Source: Streptomyces zagrosensis (GTDB lineage: Bacteria; Actinomycetota; Actinomycetes; Streptomycetales; Streptomycetaceae). Taken from it: 64,000 nucleotides of DNA. Below the pieces are notes generated by a model. It saw nothing but the letters and a program-made list of their open reading frames with translations. It was not told the origin of the DNA and made no database searches. Positions 53,848 through 62,920 of the stretch are shown here, in pieces; position 1 is the stretch's first letter; every line of letters starts with the position of its first letter. The DNA is taken from positions 558,001 through 622,000 of the forward strand of contig NZ_JACHJL010000001.1 in NCBI RefSeq assembly GCF_014203645.1, given 5' to 3'. Both the position numbers and the translations under genes were made by a program.

Positions 53848-55494
53848 CTAGTTGCGGCGCAGTAGGCGGGAGGCGCCCGCCGCGACCGTGGTCGCCAAGA
53901 TCCAGCCAAGGAGCACCAGCACGGCCGTCACCCACTGGGCCCGGCCCTCCGGCGTCCAGAAATTGGCCTGGCCGAGGTCGATGACCGGTAGGAGCACATC
54001 CAGCGTGTACAGGGCCGCATTCCACTCCGGGCCCTCATCACCCTTGATCGGCGCCGGCTGGTGGCTGGAGAAGAACACCGCGCCGACGCCCCACAGCAGG
54101 GCGATCCACACCGCCGCCCGGCCCGGCCGATACCCGTAAGCAACCATCCAGTCCTGGAGGTAGCCCCACATCTTCCCGACCAGCGGCAGCGTTTCGCGCC
54201 GGCGGCGCTGCTTGGCGAGCAGCACCTCGCGGGCGGACTCTTCCTCGCCGCAGTCGCGCAGCGCGGTGGCCAGCATCTCGTACGGCTCCGGCGCGTACTC
54301 GGGGGTGGCGGCGGCCACCCACTCAAGGCGCCGCGCGAGCGGAAAGTGGCCGCGCGGTATCAGCGATTCGTACGCGAATCCCGCCATGGCCAAACCGCCG
54401 GGCCCCGGCCAGCTCGTGGACTTGTCCACGAGGTTGACCACCTTCGCGCCGGAGAGCACCACGCGCCCGTTTTGCTGGCGCTCGCACATGAACCGCAGCT
54501 CCGGCGTCTGTACCCGGCGCAGCGACAACTCCTGGTCGCTGGCCATGGTGAAGCGCGCCTGGTCGATGTCGATCGCGTCGCCGAACCGGCCGTCGTCCAG
54601 CCGGACGCCGCCCTCGCATTCGAAGCGCTGGGTGCGCACGCCGCCGGTCGGCGGCAGCGCGATGCCGTACGGCGGTGTGGTGTCGGTGGAATACGGCAGA
54701 CCGCTCAAATCGCTTAAACCGCTCAAGTCCGTCGAGTTGGGCGAGCCGGTGAGGCCGGCGGGCGTCAGGTACAGCGTGCGCTCCACGCTGAGCTGCGGGG
54801 CGTTGAGCGCCCTGCGGCCGTACGGGTTGCGCAGCTTGCTGCCGCGCAGGCTGAGCGAGACGCCTATGTGCGCGCCGCGCATGGTCAACTCGCCGTAGGA
54901 CTCGATGAGCTCGGCCTGGAGGTCCTGGGCCACGTTGAGCCCATCGGCGGCGATCGACCTGCCATATCGGTCCTTGCGCACCACGAGCTGGTTGAGCAGG
55001 AGGTCCGTACCGATATGCGCGTCGGTGAGCCGAATGCCCCGGTCCACCGTGCAGCGCGGCAGGTGTAGGTCTCCCTCGGTGTGCAGCCGGGCCGCCTCGA
55101 TGCGCGGGATGGCGCAGCCGACCAGACGCAGCGTGGTGAACCGGCTCTCGGGCAGCAACACCTCTTGCTCGAAGCGACAGTTGCGCAGCTCGACGAAGGG
55201 GGCGATGGTGCCGCCGGACAGCTCAAGGGTGCCGGTGACGTACGCGCCGTTCAGCTTGAGCGCGGCCACCCGGCCCGGCTGGGCGGCCGGCGGCTCAAGG
55301 AGCAGCAGCGCCAGCACCCGGGCCCGCACGCTGCGCTCGGGGCCCCAGGCGTGCGGGCCTGTGGGGTCGTTGCGGTGCTGGTTGGGGGAGCGTAAATCGA
55401 AGGTGCTGCCGGTGCGGAACGCCTGCCACATACCCCACTCGGCGGGAGTCAGACCAAGCCCGTCGGGCGGGTCCCCGTCATGTGGTTCCGTCAC
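53848..55494 (-). CDS. Large membrane-associated protein with beta-solenoid-like domain
   Basis: A 548-residue protein. Residues ~60-370 contain repeated short blocks like LRLVGCAIPRIEAARLHTEG and VDRGIRLTDAHIGTDLLLNQ, spaced about 20 residues, compatible with a beta-solenoid (polymer-forming or pentapeptide-like). Residues ~430-545 hold two to three membrane segments. Within the solenoid, a low-complexity insertion STDLSGLSDLSGLPYSTDTT comes from imperfect repeats near 54701-54740, with lower GC. No catalytic motif recognised; cargo or role unknown. ATG/GTG 55494 begins MTEPHDGDPPDG. Confidence 0.72.
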   Translation of the reverse strand: MTEPHDGDPPDGLGLTPAEWGMWQAFRTGSTFDLRSPNQHRNDPTGPHAWGPERSVRARVLALLLLEPPAAQPGRVAALKLNGAYVTGTLELSGGTIAPFVELRNCRFEQEVLLPESRFTTLRLVGCAIPRIEAARLHTEGDLHLPRCTVDRGIRLTDAHIGTDLLLNQLVVRKDRYGRSIAADGLNVAQDLQAELIESYGELTMRGAHIGVSLSLRGSKLRNPYGRRALNAPQLSVERTLYLTPAGLTGSPNSTDLSGLSDLSGLPYSTDTTPPYGIALPPTGGVRTQRFECEGGVRLDDGRFGDAIDIDQARFTMASDQELSLRRVQTPELRFMCERQQNGRVVLSGAKVVNLVDKSTSWPGPGGLAMAGFAYESLIPRGHFPLARRLEWVAAATPEYAPEPYEMLATALRDCGEEESAREVLLAKQRRRRETLPLVGKMWGYLQDWMVAYGYRPGRAAVWIALLWGVGAVFFSSHQPAPIKGDEGPEWNAALYTLDVLLPVIDLGQANFWTPEGRAQWVTAVLVLLGWILATTVAAGASRLLRRN

Positions 55495-55592
55495 CGCTGT
55501 GTCCCCTCCCTATGCCCCGTACGCCTGTACGGACCACATTCCCGTTGCGTGACCGGTTGAACACCACTGGTCAGCGCCAACCTAGGGGGCTG

Positions 55593-55609
55593 GTATCAGT
55601 GATTGATAC
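55593..55609 (+). promoter_or_regulatory. Palindrome upstream of hisD, possible operator
   Basis: GTATCA (55593-55598) and TGATAC (55604-55609) are exact complements around GTGAT, 41 bases before hisD. It lies in the 156-base divergent gap to the membrane protein gene. A second, imperfect inverted repeat GACCGGT/ACTGGTC lies further upstream (about 55551-55572). A regulator of the his cluster could act here, but none is shown. Confidence 0.45.
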
Positions 55610-55650
55610 GGCGGGGCGGGGCTCGGGACACGTCTGAGACAATTGATTGC

Positions 55651-57042
55651 GTGATCTCCCGAATCGATCTGCGCGGTACCGCTGTGGCCCCTGGGGCCAA
55701 TGGCGGGATCGACCGCGACCTGCTGCCCCGTGCCGAGCTCGACGTCGAAGCCGCCCTGGAAAAGGTGCGGCCCATCTGCGACGACGTGCATCATCGTGGC
55801 ACCGCGGCGCTGATCGACTACGCGGAACGGTTCGACGGTGTGCGCATCGAGCGCGTGCGGGTGGCTACCGAGACCATCAGCCAGGCCCTGGAAGACCTCG
55901 ACCCGAAGGTCAGGGCCGCGCTGGAGGAGTCCATCCGGCGGGCCAGGATCGTCCACCGCGAGCAGCGCCGCCGCGACCACACCGTCCAGGTGGTGCCCGG
56001 CGGGACCGTCACTGAGCGCTGGGTGCCGGTCGAGCGGGTCGGCCTGTACGTGCCGGGCGGCAACGCCGTCTACCCGTCATCGGTGGTCATGAACGTGGTG
56101 CCCGCGCAGGAGGCGGGCGTGTCCTCGCTCGCGGTCTCCTCACCGCCCCAGGCCGCCTTCGACGGCCTGCCGCACCCGACCATCCTCGCCGCCTGCGCCC
56201 TGCTCGGCGTGGATGAGGTGTACGCGGCCGGCGGCGCTCAGGCGATCGCCATGTTCGCGTACGGCACCGATGAGTGCCGCCCCACGCAGCTCGTCACCGG
56301 CCCCGGAAACATCTGGGTGGCCGCGGCAAAGCGCCTGCTCAAGGGCCGCATCGGCATCGACGCCGAGGCCGGGCCCACCGAGATCGCGATCCTCGCCGAC
56401 GACAGCGCCGACCCCGGCCACGTCGCAGCCGATCTGATCAGCCAGGCCGAGCACGACACGCTGGCCGCCGCCGTGCTCGTTACCGACTCCCCGTCGCTGG
56501 CCGATGCGGTCGAAGCCGAGCTGACGACGCGGGTCGCCCAGGCCAAGCACCGCGAGCGCATCACCGAGGCGCTGGCCGGGCGGCAATCGGGCATCGTCCT
56601 CGTGTCCGACATCGACCAGGGCTTGGCCGTCGTGGACGCGTACGCCGCCGAGCACCTGGAGATCCAGACCAGGGACGCGGCCCAGGTCGCCGCCCGGGTC
56701 CGCAACGCAGGGGCGGTCTTCGTCGGTCCCTACGCACCGGTCTCGCTCGGCGACTACTGCGCCGGCTCGAACCACGTGCTGCCCACCGGCGGCTGCGCCT
56801 GCCACTCCTCCGGCCTGTCGGTGCAGTCCTTCCTGCGCGGCATCCACGTGGTGGACTACTCGCGAGACGCCCTCGCCGAGGTCACCGGACACGTGGTGAC
56901 CCTCGCCGACGCGGAGGACCTGCCCGCGCACGGCGCCGCCCTCACGGCGCGCTTCGGCGACGCGCTACCGCCCGCACCCCACGCGACCCCGGCCGTCCCG
57001 GGCAACGCCGCCACCGCACGGAAGGCTCCGCAAGGCACGTGA
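55651..57042 (+). CDS. hisD: Histidinol dehydrogenase HisD
   Basis: A 463-residue zinc/NAD enzyme catalysing the last two steps of histidine synthesis. Motifs include [28 protein letters not shown]-type [19 protein letters not shown] and [10 protein letters not shown], with zinc-ligand residues expected among these. GTG 55651 is preferred over an in-frame TTG at 55603 as family homology begins ISRIDLRG; no ribosome site precedes it. First gene of the his cluster; its TGA overlaps the hisC GTG. Confidence 0.97.
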   Translation: MISRIDLRGTAVAPGANGGIDRDLLPRAELDVEAALEKVRPICDDVHHRGTAALIDYAERFDGVRIERVRVATETISQALEDLDPKVRAALEESIRRARIVHREQRRRDHTVQVVPGGTVTERWVPVERVGLYVPGGNAVYPSSVVMNVVPAQEAGVSSLAVSSPPQAAFDGLPHPTILAACALLGVDEVYAAGGAQAIAMFAYGTDECRPTQLVTGPGNIWVAAAKRLLKGRIGIDAEAGPTEIAILADDSADPGHVAADLISQAEHDTLAAAVLVTDSPSLADAVEAELTTRVAQAKHRERITEALAGRQSGIVLVSDIDQGLAVVDAYAAEHLEIQTRDAAQVAARVRNAGAVFVGPYAPVSLGDYCAGSNHVLPTGGCACHSSGLSVQSFLRGIHVVDYSRDALAEVTGHVVTLADAEDLPAHGAALTARFGDALPPAPHATPAVPGNAATARKAPQGT

Positions 57043-58202
57043 CCGGAATCGATGACCTCCCCATCCGGGACGAACTGCGCGGCAAGAGCCCGTACGGAGC
57101 GCCGCAGCTCGATGTCCCGGTGCGGCTGAACACCAATGAGAACCCCTATCCGCTGCCCGAAGCGCTGGTCGCCAGGATCGCCGAACGGGTCGCCGAGGCC
57201 GCCCGCGGCCTCAACCGCTACCCGGACCGGGACGCGGTCGAGTTGCGCACCGGCCTCGCCGGCTACCTCTCCTCCACCGCGGGCCACCCGGTGGAGTTGG
57301 CGAACGTCTGGGCCGCCAACGGCTCGAACGAGATCATTCAGCAGCTTCTGCAAACCTTCGGCGGCCCCGGCCGTACCGCGATCGGCTTCGAACCCTCGTA
57401 CTCCATGCACGCCCTCATCGCGCGCGGTACCGGCACCGGATGGATCTCCGGGCCGCGGCGCGACGACTTCACCATCGACGTGGCCGCCGCCACCGCGGAG
57501 ATCGCCCGGCTGCGCCCGCACGTGATCTTCATCTGCTCGCCGAACAACCCCACCGGCACCGCCGTGGACGCGGCCACCGTGCTCGCCCTGTACGAGGCGG
57601 CGCAGACCGCCAGGGAGCGGGAGGGCGGGGCGCTGGTGGTGATCGACGAGGCGTACGGCGAGTTCAGCCACCAGCCGTCGCTGCTGCCGCTGATCGCGGA
57701 CCGCCCCCTGCTGGTCCTCACCCGGACCATGTCCAAGGCGTTCGGCGCGGCCGGTCTGCGCCTGGGGTACCTGGCCGCCGATCCGGCCGTCGTGGACGCC
57801 GTGCAGTTGGTGCGGCTGCCCTACCACCTGTCCGCCGTGACCCAAGCCACCGCGCTCGCCGCACTGGAACACACCGATACGCTCCTTGGGTACGTGGAGC
57901 AGCTCAAGGCCCAGCGCGACCGGCTGGTGACGGAACTGCGCGCCATGGGCTGTGCGGTCACCGACTCGGATGCCAACTTCGTGCAGTTCGGCTTCCCTTC
58001 CACCCATCCGGGTGCGGCGGGCGAGTCAGGGGACACGCCCCCCGCCGACCAGCAGGCGATCTGGCAAGCGATCCTCGATCACGGTGTGCTGGTCCGCGAC
58101 AACGGCGTGCCGGGCTGGCTGCGGGTCAGTGTGGGCACTCCCGCGGAGAACGACGCGTTCCTGGACGCGGTCCGGGCGGTACTGAAGGAGAACAAGCGAT
58201 GA
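57039..58202 (+). CDS. hisC: Histidinol-phosphate aminotransferase HisC
   Basis: A 387-residue PLP aminotransferase converting imidazole-acetol phosphate to histidinol phosphate with glutamate. [32 protein letters not shown] and the PLP-lysine segment [16 protein letters not shown] are seen. GTG 57039 overlaps the hisD stop (GTGA); its TGA overlaps hisB (ATGA). Confidence 0.97.
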   Translation: MTGIDDLPIRDELRGKSPYGAPQLDVPVRLNTNENPYPLPEALVARIAERVAEAARGLNRYPDRDAVELRTGLAGYLSSTAGHPVELANVWAANGSNEIIQQLLQTFGGPGRTAIGFEPSYSMHALIARGTGTGWISGPRRDDFTIDVAAATAEIARLRPHVIFICSPNNPTGTAVDAATVLALYEAAQTAREREGGALVVIDEAYGEFSHQPSLLPLIADRPLLVLTRTMSKAFGAAGLRLGYLAADPAVVDAVQLVRLPYHLSAVTQATALAALEHTDTLLGYVEQLKAQRDRLVTELRAMGCAVTDSDANFVQFGFPSTHPGAAGESGDTPPADQQAIWQAILDHGVLVRDNGVPGWLRVSVGTPAENDAFLDAVRAVLKENKR

Positions 58203-58792
58203 CCCGCGTAGGACGCGTGGAACGCACGACCAAGGAAACATCCGTGCTGGTCGAGATCGACCTGGACGGCACTGGAAGGACCGAGATCTCCACCGGGGTC
58301 GGCTTCTACGACCACATGCTCGACCAACTCGGCAGGCACGGCCTCTTCGACCTTACCGTCAAGACCGAGGGCGATCTGCACATCGACACGCACCACACGA
58401 TCGAGGACACCGCCCTCGCCCTGGGCGCCGCCTTCAAGCAGGCGCTCGGCGACAAGGTGGGGATCTACCGCTTCGGCAACTGCACGGTGCCGCTGGACGA
58501 GTCGCTCGCCCAGGTCACCGTGGACCTCTCGGGGCGCCCCTACCTCGTCCACACCGAGCCCGAGAACATCGCCCCCATGATCGGGGCGTACGACACGACG
58601 ATGACCCGGCACATCCTGGAGTCCTTCGTCGCTCAGGCGCAGGTCGCGCTGCACGTCCACGTGCCGTACGGGCGCAATGCGCACCACATCGTCGAGTGCC
58701 AGTTCAAGGCCATCGCCCGGGCCCTGCGGTACGCGAGCGAGCGCGACCCGCGCGCCGCCGGCATCCTCCCCTCGACCAAGGGCGCGCTGTGA
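58199..58792 (+). CDS. hisB: Imidazoleglycerol-phosphate dehydratase HisB
   Basis: A 197-residue monofunctional dehydratase, with metal-binding His/Glu clusters in [16 protein letters not shown] and [18 protein letters not shown], and [14 protein letters not shown]. It lacks the phosphatase half of the enterobacterial enzyme, so histidinol phosphatase is encoded elsewhere. ATG overlaps hisC; its TGA overlaps GTG 58789 of a 33-codon ORF. Confidence 0.97.
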   Translation: MTRVGRVERTTKETSVLVEIDLDGTGRTEISTGVGFYDHMLDQLGRHGLFDLTVKTEGDLHIDTHHTIEDTALALGAAFKQALGDKVGIYRFGNCTVPLDESLAQVTVDLSGRPYLVHTEPENIAPMIGAYDTTMTRHILESFVAQAQVALHVHVPYGRNAHHIVECQFKAIARALRYASERDPRAAGILPSTKGAL

Positions 58793-58890
58793 GCCGCCGC
58801 GAGACCGCCACGCCCGCAGCCCCCACCCCCGCGGCGCCCACGGCTAGTTCCGCGGCGCCCACGGCCGTCATGAACGGGAGAACGCTGTGA
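58789..58890 (+). CDS. 33-codon Ala/Pro/Thr-rich ORF bridging hisB and the next gene
   Basis: GTG 58789 overlaps the hisB stop, and the ORF's TGA (58888-58890) overlaps GTG 58887 of the small membrane protein gene. It would make [20 protein letters not shown] and a short tail ending MNGRTL. The content is low complexity, without recognised family. It might only pass ribosomes from hisB to the next gene, or be non-coding spacer. A GGGAG at 58875-58879 provides an independent ribosome site for the membrane protein gene. Confidence 0.35.
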   Translation: MSRRETATPAAPTPAAPTASSAAPTAVMNGRTL

Positions 58891-59054
58891 CCGGTCTGTC
58901 CACCATCCTCATCGTCGTCGGGCTCTTCCTCTTCGGCGGCGTCTACTCCTTTACCAAGCAGGGGATGCCCCGGGGCGTGGTCGTACTGCTCGGCATCAGC
59001 GCCGCCATGTGCCTGGTGTCGGGCGTGCTGCGCATCCAGGGGGTGTGGGGATGA
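58887..59054 (+). CDS. 55-residue membrane protein within the his operon
   Basis: A tiny gene with a clear ribosome site (GGGAG, eight bases before GTG 58887). It reads [20 protein letters not shown] then [16 protein letters not shown], and has two hydrophobic segments (about 4-20 and 27-46) around a short loop with TKQGMPRG. Its TGA overlaps the hisH ATG (ATGA), so it is translated with the histidine genes. No function is known to me; its place in the operon suggests a link to histidine metabolism or simple co-inheritance. Confidence 0.78.
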   Translation: MTGLSTILIVVGLFLFGGVYSFTKQGMPRGVVVLLGISAAMCLVSGVLRIQGVWG

Positions 59055-59695
59055 CCCGGCGCACGCCCTCGGTGGTGGTCCTCGACTACGGCTTCGGCAA
59101 CGTGCGCTCCGCCGAGCGGGCCCTGGCCCACGTCGGCGCGAACGTCGAGATCACCCGCGACTACGACCGGGCCATGGAGGCCGATGGGCTCCTGGTTCCC
59201 GGCGTCGGCGCCTTCGCCGCCTGCATGCAGGGCCTGCGCGCGGCGCGCGGCGACTGGATCGTGGGCCGCAGGCTCGCCGGTGGGCGCCCCGTGCTCGGCA
59301 TCTGCGTCGGCATGCAGATCCTCTTCGAGCGCGGCATCGAGCACGGCGTACAGACCGAAGGCCTGGACGAGTGGCCCGGCACCGTCGGCCCGCTGCGGGC
59401 GCCCGTCGTACCGCACATGGGCTGGAACACGGTCAACGCGGCCGAGGACTCCGCGCTGTTCGCGGGCCTTGACGCGGACGCCCGGTTCTACTTCGTGCAC
59501 TCCTACGCCGCACAGGAGTGGACATTCGAGGCGACCAGCCCCGCCATGCGCCCGCCCCAGGTCACGTGGGCCACGCACGGCGAGCCGTTCGTGGCGGCCG
59601 TGGAGAACGGCCCGCTGCGGGCCACCCAGTTCCACCCCGAGAAGTCCGGCGACGTCGGAGCGCACCTGCTGACCAACTGGCTCGGCACCCTCTAG
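59051..59695 (+). CDS. hisH: Imidazole glycerol phosphate synthase glutaminase subunit HisH
   Basis: A 214-residue class I glutamine amidotransferase that feeds ammonia to HisF. The nucleophile Cys is in [12 protein letters not shown], and the His/Glu pair in [21 protein letters not shown] marks the N-terminus. ATG 59051 is used since it overlaps the preceding stop, although the frame is open to 59009. Confidence 0.97.
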   Translation: MTRRTPSVVVLDYGFGNVRSAERALAHVGANVEITRDYDRAMEADGLLVPGVGAFAACMQGLRAARGDWIVGRRLAGGRPVLGICVGMQILFERGIEHGVQTEGLDEWPGTVGPLRAPVVPHMGWNTVNAAEDSALFAGLDADARFYFVHSYAAQEWTFEATSPAMRPPQVTWATHGEPFVAAVENGPLRATQFHPEKSGDVGAHLLTNWLGTL

Positions 59696-59754
59696 GCGCC
59701 GTTCACTGGCCCTTCTCCGTCTTATCCGTCCTTGACTCGAAAGACTGGACCCAG

Positions 59755-60480
59755 ATGAGCAAGCTCGAACTCCTCCCCGCGGTAGACGTACGCGACGGCC
59801 AGGCCGTCCGCCTCGTCCACGGGGAATCCGGCTCCGAGACCTCCTACGGCGACCCACTGGCCGCGGCGCTCGCCTGGCAGCAAGCGGGCGCCGAGTGGCT
59901 GCATCTGGTGGACCTCGATGCGGCGTTCGGCACCGGCGACAACCGCACCCAGATCGCCGAGGTCACCCAGGCCATGGACGTGAAGGTCGAGCTGTCCGGC
60001 GGCATCCGCGACGACGCCTCGCTCAAGGCCGCGCTGGCCACCGGCTGCACCCGGGTCAACCTAGGCACCGCGGCCCTGGAGTCCCCGCAGTGGGTCGCCA
60101 AGGCCATCGCCGAGCACGGCGACCGCATCGCCGTGGGCCTCGATGTGCGAGGCACCACGCTGCGCGGCCGGGGCTGGACCCGCGACGGCGGCGACCTGTT
60201 CACCACGCTGGCCCGACTCGACGCGGAGGGCTGCGCCCGCTACGTGGTCACCGACATCGCCAAGGACGGTACGCTCCAGGGCCCGAACCTCCAGCTTCTG
60301 CGCGACGTCTGCGCCGTCACCGACCGGCCCGTCGTCGCATCCGGCGGCGTCTCCTCCCTTGACGACCTGCGCGCGATCACCAGGCTGGTACCGGAGGGCG
60401 TCGAGGGTGCCATCGTCGGCAAGGCGCTCTACGCCAAGGCGTTCACCTTGGAAGAGGCGTTGGAGGCAGTGTCCGTATGA
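59755..60480 (+). CDS. priA: PriA, bifunctional HisA/TrpF isomerase
   Basis: A 241-residue (beta/alpha)8 barrel. In actinobacteria this enzyme isomerises both ProFAR (histidine) and PRA (tryptophan). Asp11 and Arg19 in [17 protein letters not shown] match the dual-function active site; LSGGIRDD and [14 protein letters not shown] are barrel phosphate/catalytic motifs. Dual activity is inferred from the lineage and lack of another trpF in view. It starts 59 bases after hisH with only a weak ribosome site; its TGA overlaps ridA. Confidence 0.94.
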   Translation: MSKLELLPAVDVRDGQAVRLVHGESGSETSYGDPLAAALAWQQAGAEWLHLVDLDAAFGTGDNRTQIAEVTQAMDVKVELSGGIRDDASLKAALATGCTRVNLGTAALESPQWVAKAIAEHGDRIAVGLDVRGTTLRGRGWTRDGGDLFTTLARLDAEGCARYVVTDIAKDGTLQGPNLQLLRDVCAVTDRPVVASGGVSSLDDLRAITRLVPEGVEGAIVGKALYAKAFTLEEALEAVSV

Positions 60481-61007
60481 CCACACCCGAGCCCGTCCGG
60501 CATGAGCACACGATCGAGCGGCACCAGAGCGAGAGCCCCTGGGAAGAGACGATCGGCTCCGCGCGGGCCGTGGCGGCCGGAGACCTGGTCTTCGTCGCCG
60601 GGACCATGCCCCTGGTAGACGGCGTACTCCAGGGTGAAGGCGACCCGTACGAGCAGACCTTGGCGGCGTTGCGCCACGCGCTCGCCGCGCTCGGCGGCTT
60701 CGGCCTCGGCGCCGACGCCGTCCTTCGTACGCGCGTCTACTTCACCCACGCCCGCGATGTGGACGCCGTCAGCCGCGCCCACCGGGAGATCTTCGCCGCC
60801 GTGCGCCCGGCCACCACGCTGGTCGTGGTCTCGGGCTTCGTTGACTCGCGGGTGCTGGTCGAGGTGGAACTCGAAGCGTTCCGCCCCGGCCGCGCCGCCG
60901 CCCCGGCCGCGGAAGAGGCTAGTGGCACGGCCCGTACCAGCGGCGACAGCACATCCCGCGCCACCGACGACGGCGCGGCCCGCACCACCGAAGGACGAAT
61001 GCCATGA
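60477..61007 (+). CDS. ridA: RidA/YjgF-family protein
   Basis: A 176-residue member of the Rid family of enamine/imine deaminases. Conserved features are [35 protein letters not shown], and [15 protein letters not shown]. The C-terminal ~45 residues are Ala/Thr/Ser-rich and probably disordered, longer than a typical Rid protein (~130). It sits between priA and hisF with overlaps on both sides, as known for Streptomyces, so it may protect against reactive imines made near this pathway. Confidence 0.92.
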   Translation: MTTPEPVRHEHTIERHQSESPWEETIGSARAVAAGDLVFVAGTMPLVDGVLQGEGDPYEQTLAALRHALAALGGFGLGADAVLRTRVYFTHARDVDAVSRAHREIFAAVRPATTLVVVSGFVDSRVLVEVELEAFRPGRAAAPAAEEASGTARTSGDSTSRATDDGAARTTEGRMP

Positions 61008-61774
61008 CCCTCGCGGTCCGAGTCATCCCCTGCCTCGATGTGGACAACGGCCGCGTTGTCAAGGGCGTCAACTTCCAAAACCTGCGGGACGCGGGCGACC
61101 CGGTGGAGATGGCCAGGCTGTACGGCGACGAGGGCGCCGACGAGTTGACGTTCTTGGACATCACCGCGTCGTCTGGCAACCGCGAGACCACCTACGACGT
61201 CGTCCGTCGCACCGCTGAGCAGGTCTTCATCCCGCTCACGGTCGGCGGCGGGGTACGTGCCCCCGAGGACGTGGACCGGCTGCTGCGGGCGGGCGCGGAC
61301 AAGGTCGGCGTCAACACGGCCGCGATCGCCAGACCCGAACTGATCCGCGAGATCGCCGAGCGCTTCGGCAGCCAGGTCCTCGTCCTTTCCGTGGACGCCC
61401 GCCGCTGCCCGCAGGGCACCGAGACCGACTCCGGTTACGAGGTCACCACCCACGGCGGACGCCGCGGCACGGGCCTGGACGCCGTCGAGTGGGCACACCG
61501 CGCGGCGGAACTCGGCGCCGGCGAGATCCTGTTGAACTCCATGGACGCGGACGGCACGAAGGACGGCTACGACACGGCGATGATCAAGGCCGTCCGCGCG
61601 GAGGTCACCATCCCGGTCATCGCCAGCGGCGGCGCCGGCAAGCTCGCCGACTTCCCCCCGGCCATCGCGGCAGGTGCTGACGCCGTGTTGGCGGCTTCCG
61701 TGTTCCACTTCGGCGACCTACGCATCGGCGAGGTCAAGGGGGCTCTACGGGAGGCGGGGCAGCCGGTTCGGTAG
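61004..61774 (+). CDS. hisF: Imidazole glycerol phosphate synthase cyclase subunit HisF
   Basis: A 256-residue (beta/alpha)8 barrel that uses HisH ammonia to form imidazole glycerol phosphate and [24 protein letters not shown] carries catalytic Asp12; [25 protein letters not shown] and [11 protein letters not shown] are the other motifs. ATG overlaps the ridA stop. It ends the his block, followed by GC-rich hairpins. Confidence 0.98.
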   Translation: MTLAVRVIPCLDVDNGRVVKGVNFQNLRDAGDPVEMARLYGDEGADELTFLDITASSGNRETTYDVVRRTAEQVFIPLTVGGGVRAPEDVDRLLRAGADKVGVNTAAIARPELIREIAERFGSQVLVLSVDARRCPQGTETDSGYEVTTHGGRRGTGLDAVEWAHRAAELGAGEILLNSMDADGTKDGYDTAMIKAVRAEVTIPVIASGGAGKLADFPPAIAAGADAVLAASVFHFGDLRIGEVKGALREAGQPVR

Positions 61775-61792
61775 GGGCCGTGGCGGGGCCCC

Positions 61793-61811
61793 CGGGGGTG
61801 ATGAGCCCCCG
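61793..61811 (+). terminator. Hairpin after hisF
   Basis: CGGGGG (61793-61798) pairs with CCCCCG (61806-61811) around TGATGAG, 18 bases after the hisF stop, with further GC-rich inverted segments nearby. Probably the end of the his transcript. Confidence 0.6.
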
Positions 61812-61936
61812 TAGCCGGGCCCTGAGTGCAGGGCGGTCCGCGCTGAACGGGCCCGCCGGGCAGGGGCTGGCGCCGGCCTGTGTGCTGCCGCGGGGGCGCG
61901 CGGGCCGGGGGTAGGGCGCGCGGCGCGGGCGGCTCG

Positions 61937-61977
61937 CTTCGTGAGTGCGCTGCGGGCCGGTGCGAGGGGCGGCGGCG
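61937..61977. repeat. 41-bp direct repeat, copy A
   Basis: CTTCGTGAGTGCGCTGCGGG, then CCGGTGCGAGG and GGCGGCGGCG; the copy at 63365-63405 matches at 39 of 41 positions, differing at two transitions. The pair brackets the GntR gene and the broken ATPase-like gene. This copy lies between hisF and the GntR stop. Confidence 0.85.
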
Positions 61978-62006
61978 CCGGTGGCGCGCCGGGCGTTCTC
62001 GGTGGC

Positions 62007-62768
62007 TCAGGCGTCGAAGTCGTACTCCAGAATGTACGAACTGGCGTCCAGCACCATCTCGTTGACCTCCACGGCCCGGTCATCGGCGGTGAAGGCGGTG
62101 CGGCAGATGAGCACGACGGGCGTGCCGCTGGAGAGCTGGAGCCGCTGCGTCTCGGCCGCCGTGGGCATCCGGCAGCGGATCTCCTCGCGGAAGTGGGCGG
62201 GCGCGTGCCCGAGTTCGGCGAGTCGGGCGTAGATGCCGCCGGGGCCGCTGTCCTGCTCGGCGATGGCCGTACCGGCGACCAGGGAGGCCGGGAGGTAGGA
62301 GGCGGAGAGCAGGACGGGTTTGTCGTCGAGTACGAAGCGGCGCGTGCGGACACACACTGGTTCTTCTGGCCGGAGCCCGAGCGTAGCCGCCACGTTTTCA
62401 GGGGCCTGCCCCTCGCGTACCGAGGCGTCATCCACGATCAGTTCCCGCCCTGCGTCCAGGTCGGCCGTCCAAACGGACTGACCCGCCGCCCACCGTTCCC
62501 GGGCCACGCGCTGGATGCCGTGCCGGCGGATGGGGCGGAAGGTGCGTACGAAAACCCCAGCGCCTTTGCGGGCCTCGGCAATCCCCTCGCTCCGCAGCAC
62601 GCCGAGCGCTTGCCGTGCCGTCATTCGGGCGACCTGGTGCGTGGCCATCAGCTCGTTCTCGCCGGGGAGCCGGTCGCCCGGACCGTACTCACCCGTGGCA
62701 ATCGCCGCCTTGAGCGTCTCGGCGATGCGCTGGTACTTGAGCTGTCCGTCGCCTCGGCTTGCTGTCAA
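62007..62768 (-). CDS. GntR-family transcription regulator, HutC subfamily
   Basis: A 253-residue repressor-type protein. A winged helix (about 8-75) with RLPGENELMATHQVARMTARQALGVL (the recognition segment, in part) is followed by a UTRA ligand domain (about 95-248) containing FVLDDKPVLLSASYLP and VLICRTAFTADDRAVEVNEM. The start is probably TTG 62768 with GGAGGACGAG upstream. It is divergent from an ATPase-like gene; three TCTCTAGAGA palindromes lie between, strongly suggesting self-regulation. The ligand is unknown. Confidence 0.92.
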   Translation of the reverse strand: MTASRGDGQLKYQRIAETLKAAIATGEYGPGDRLPGENELMATHQVARMTARQALGVLRSEGIAEARKGAGVFVRTFRPIRRHGIQRVARERWAAGQSVWTADLDAGRELIVDDASVREGQAPENVAATLGLRPEEPVCVRTRRFVLDDKPVLLSASYLPASLVAGTAIAEQDSGPGGIYARLAELGHAPAHFREEIRCRMPTAAETQRLQLSSGTPVVLICRTAFTADDRAVEVNEMVLDASSYILEYDFDA

Positions 62769-62784
62769 CGCTCGTCCTCCATCC

Positions 62785-62794
62785 TCTCTAGAGA
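62785..62794. promoter_or_regulatory. TCTCTAGAGA palindrome, site 1
   Basis: Perfect 10-bp palindrome 17 bases before the GntR start, in the position of a repressor site for the GntR gene itself. Confidence 0.7.
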
Positions 62795-62843
62795 CACCCT
62801 AGGTCGCGTCGCGCTGGCGTGAGCGGCGGGGGTGATAGGCCGG

Positions 62844-62859
62844 TTGACATCTCTAGAGA
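62844..62859. promoter_or_regulatory. TTGACA element overlapping TCTCTAGAGA palindrome, site 2
   Basis: TTGACA (62844-62849) reads as a plus-strand -35 box, and the second perfect palindrome (62850-62859) follows directly, inside the promoter spacer. A repressor bound here would block RNA polymerase. The -10 would fall near 62867-62873 (TTTCAT). Confidence 0.65.
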
Positions 62860-62888
62860 AGTTTGGGTTTCATTGGGGCGTCTGAATC

Positions 62889-62898
62889 TCTCTAGAGA
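62889..62898. promoter_or_regulatory. TCTCTAGAGA palindrome, site 3
   Basis: Third perfect copy, 39 bases after the second and 22 bases before the ATG of the plus-strand gene; the flanking T/C bases extend the symmetry. Confidence 0.7.
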
Positions 62899-62920
62899 AG
62901 TCTCTTGCGGAGGTGGCTCG

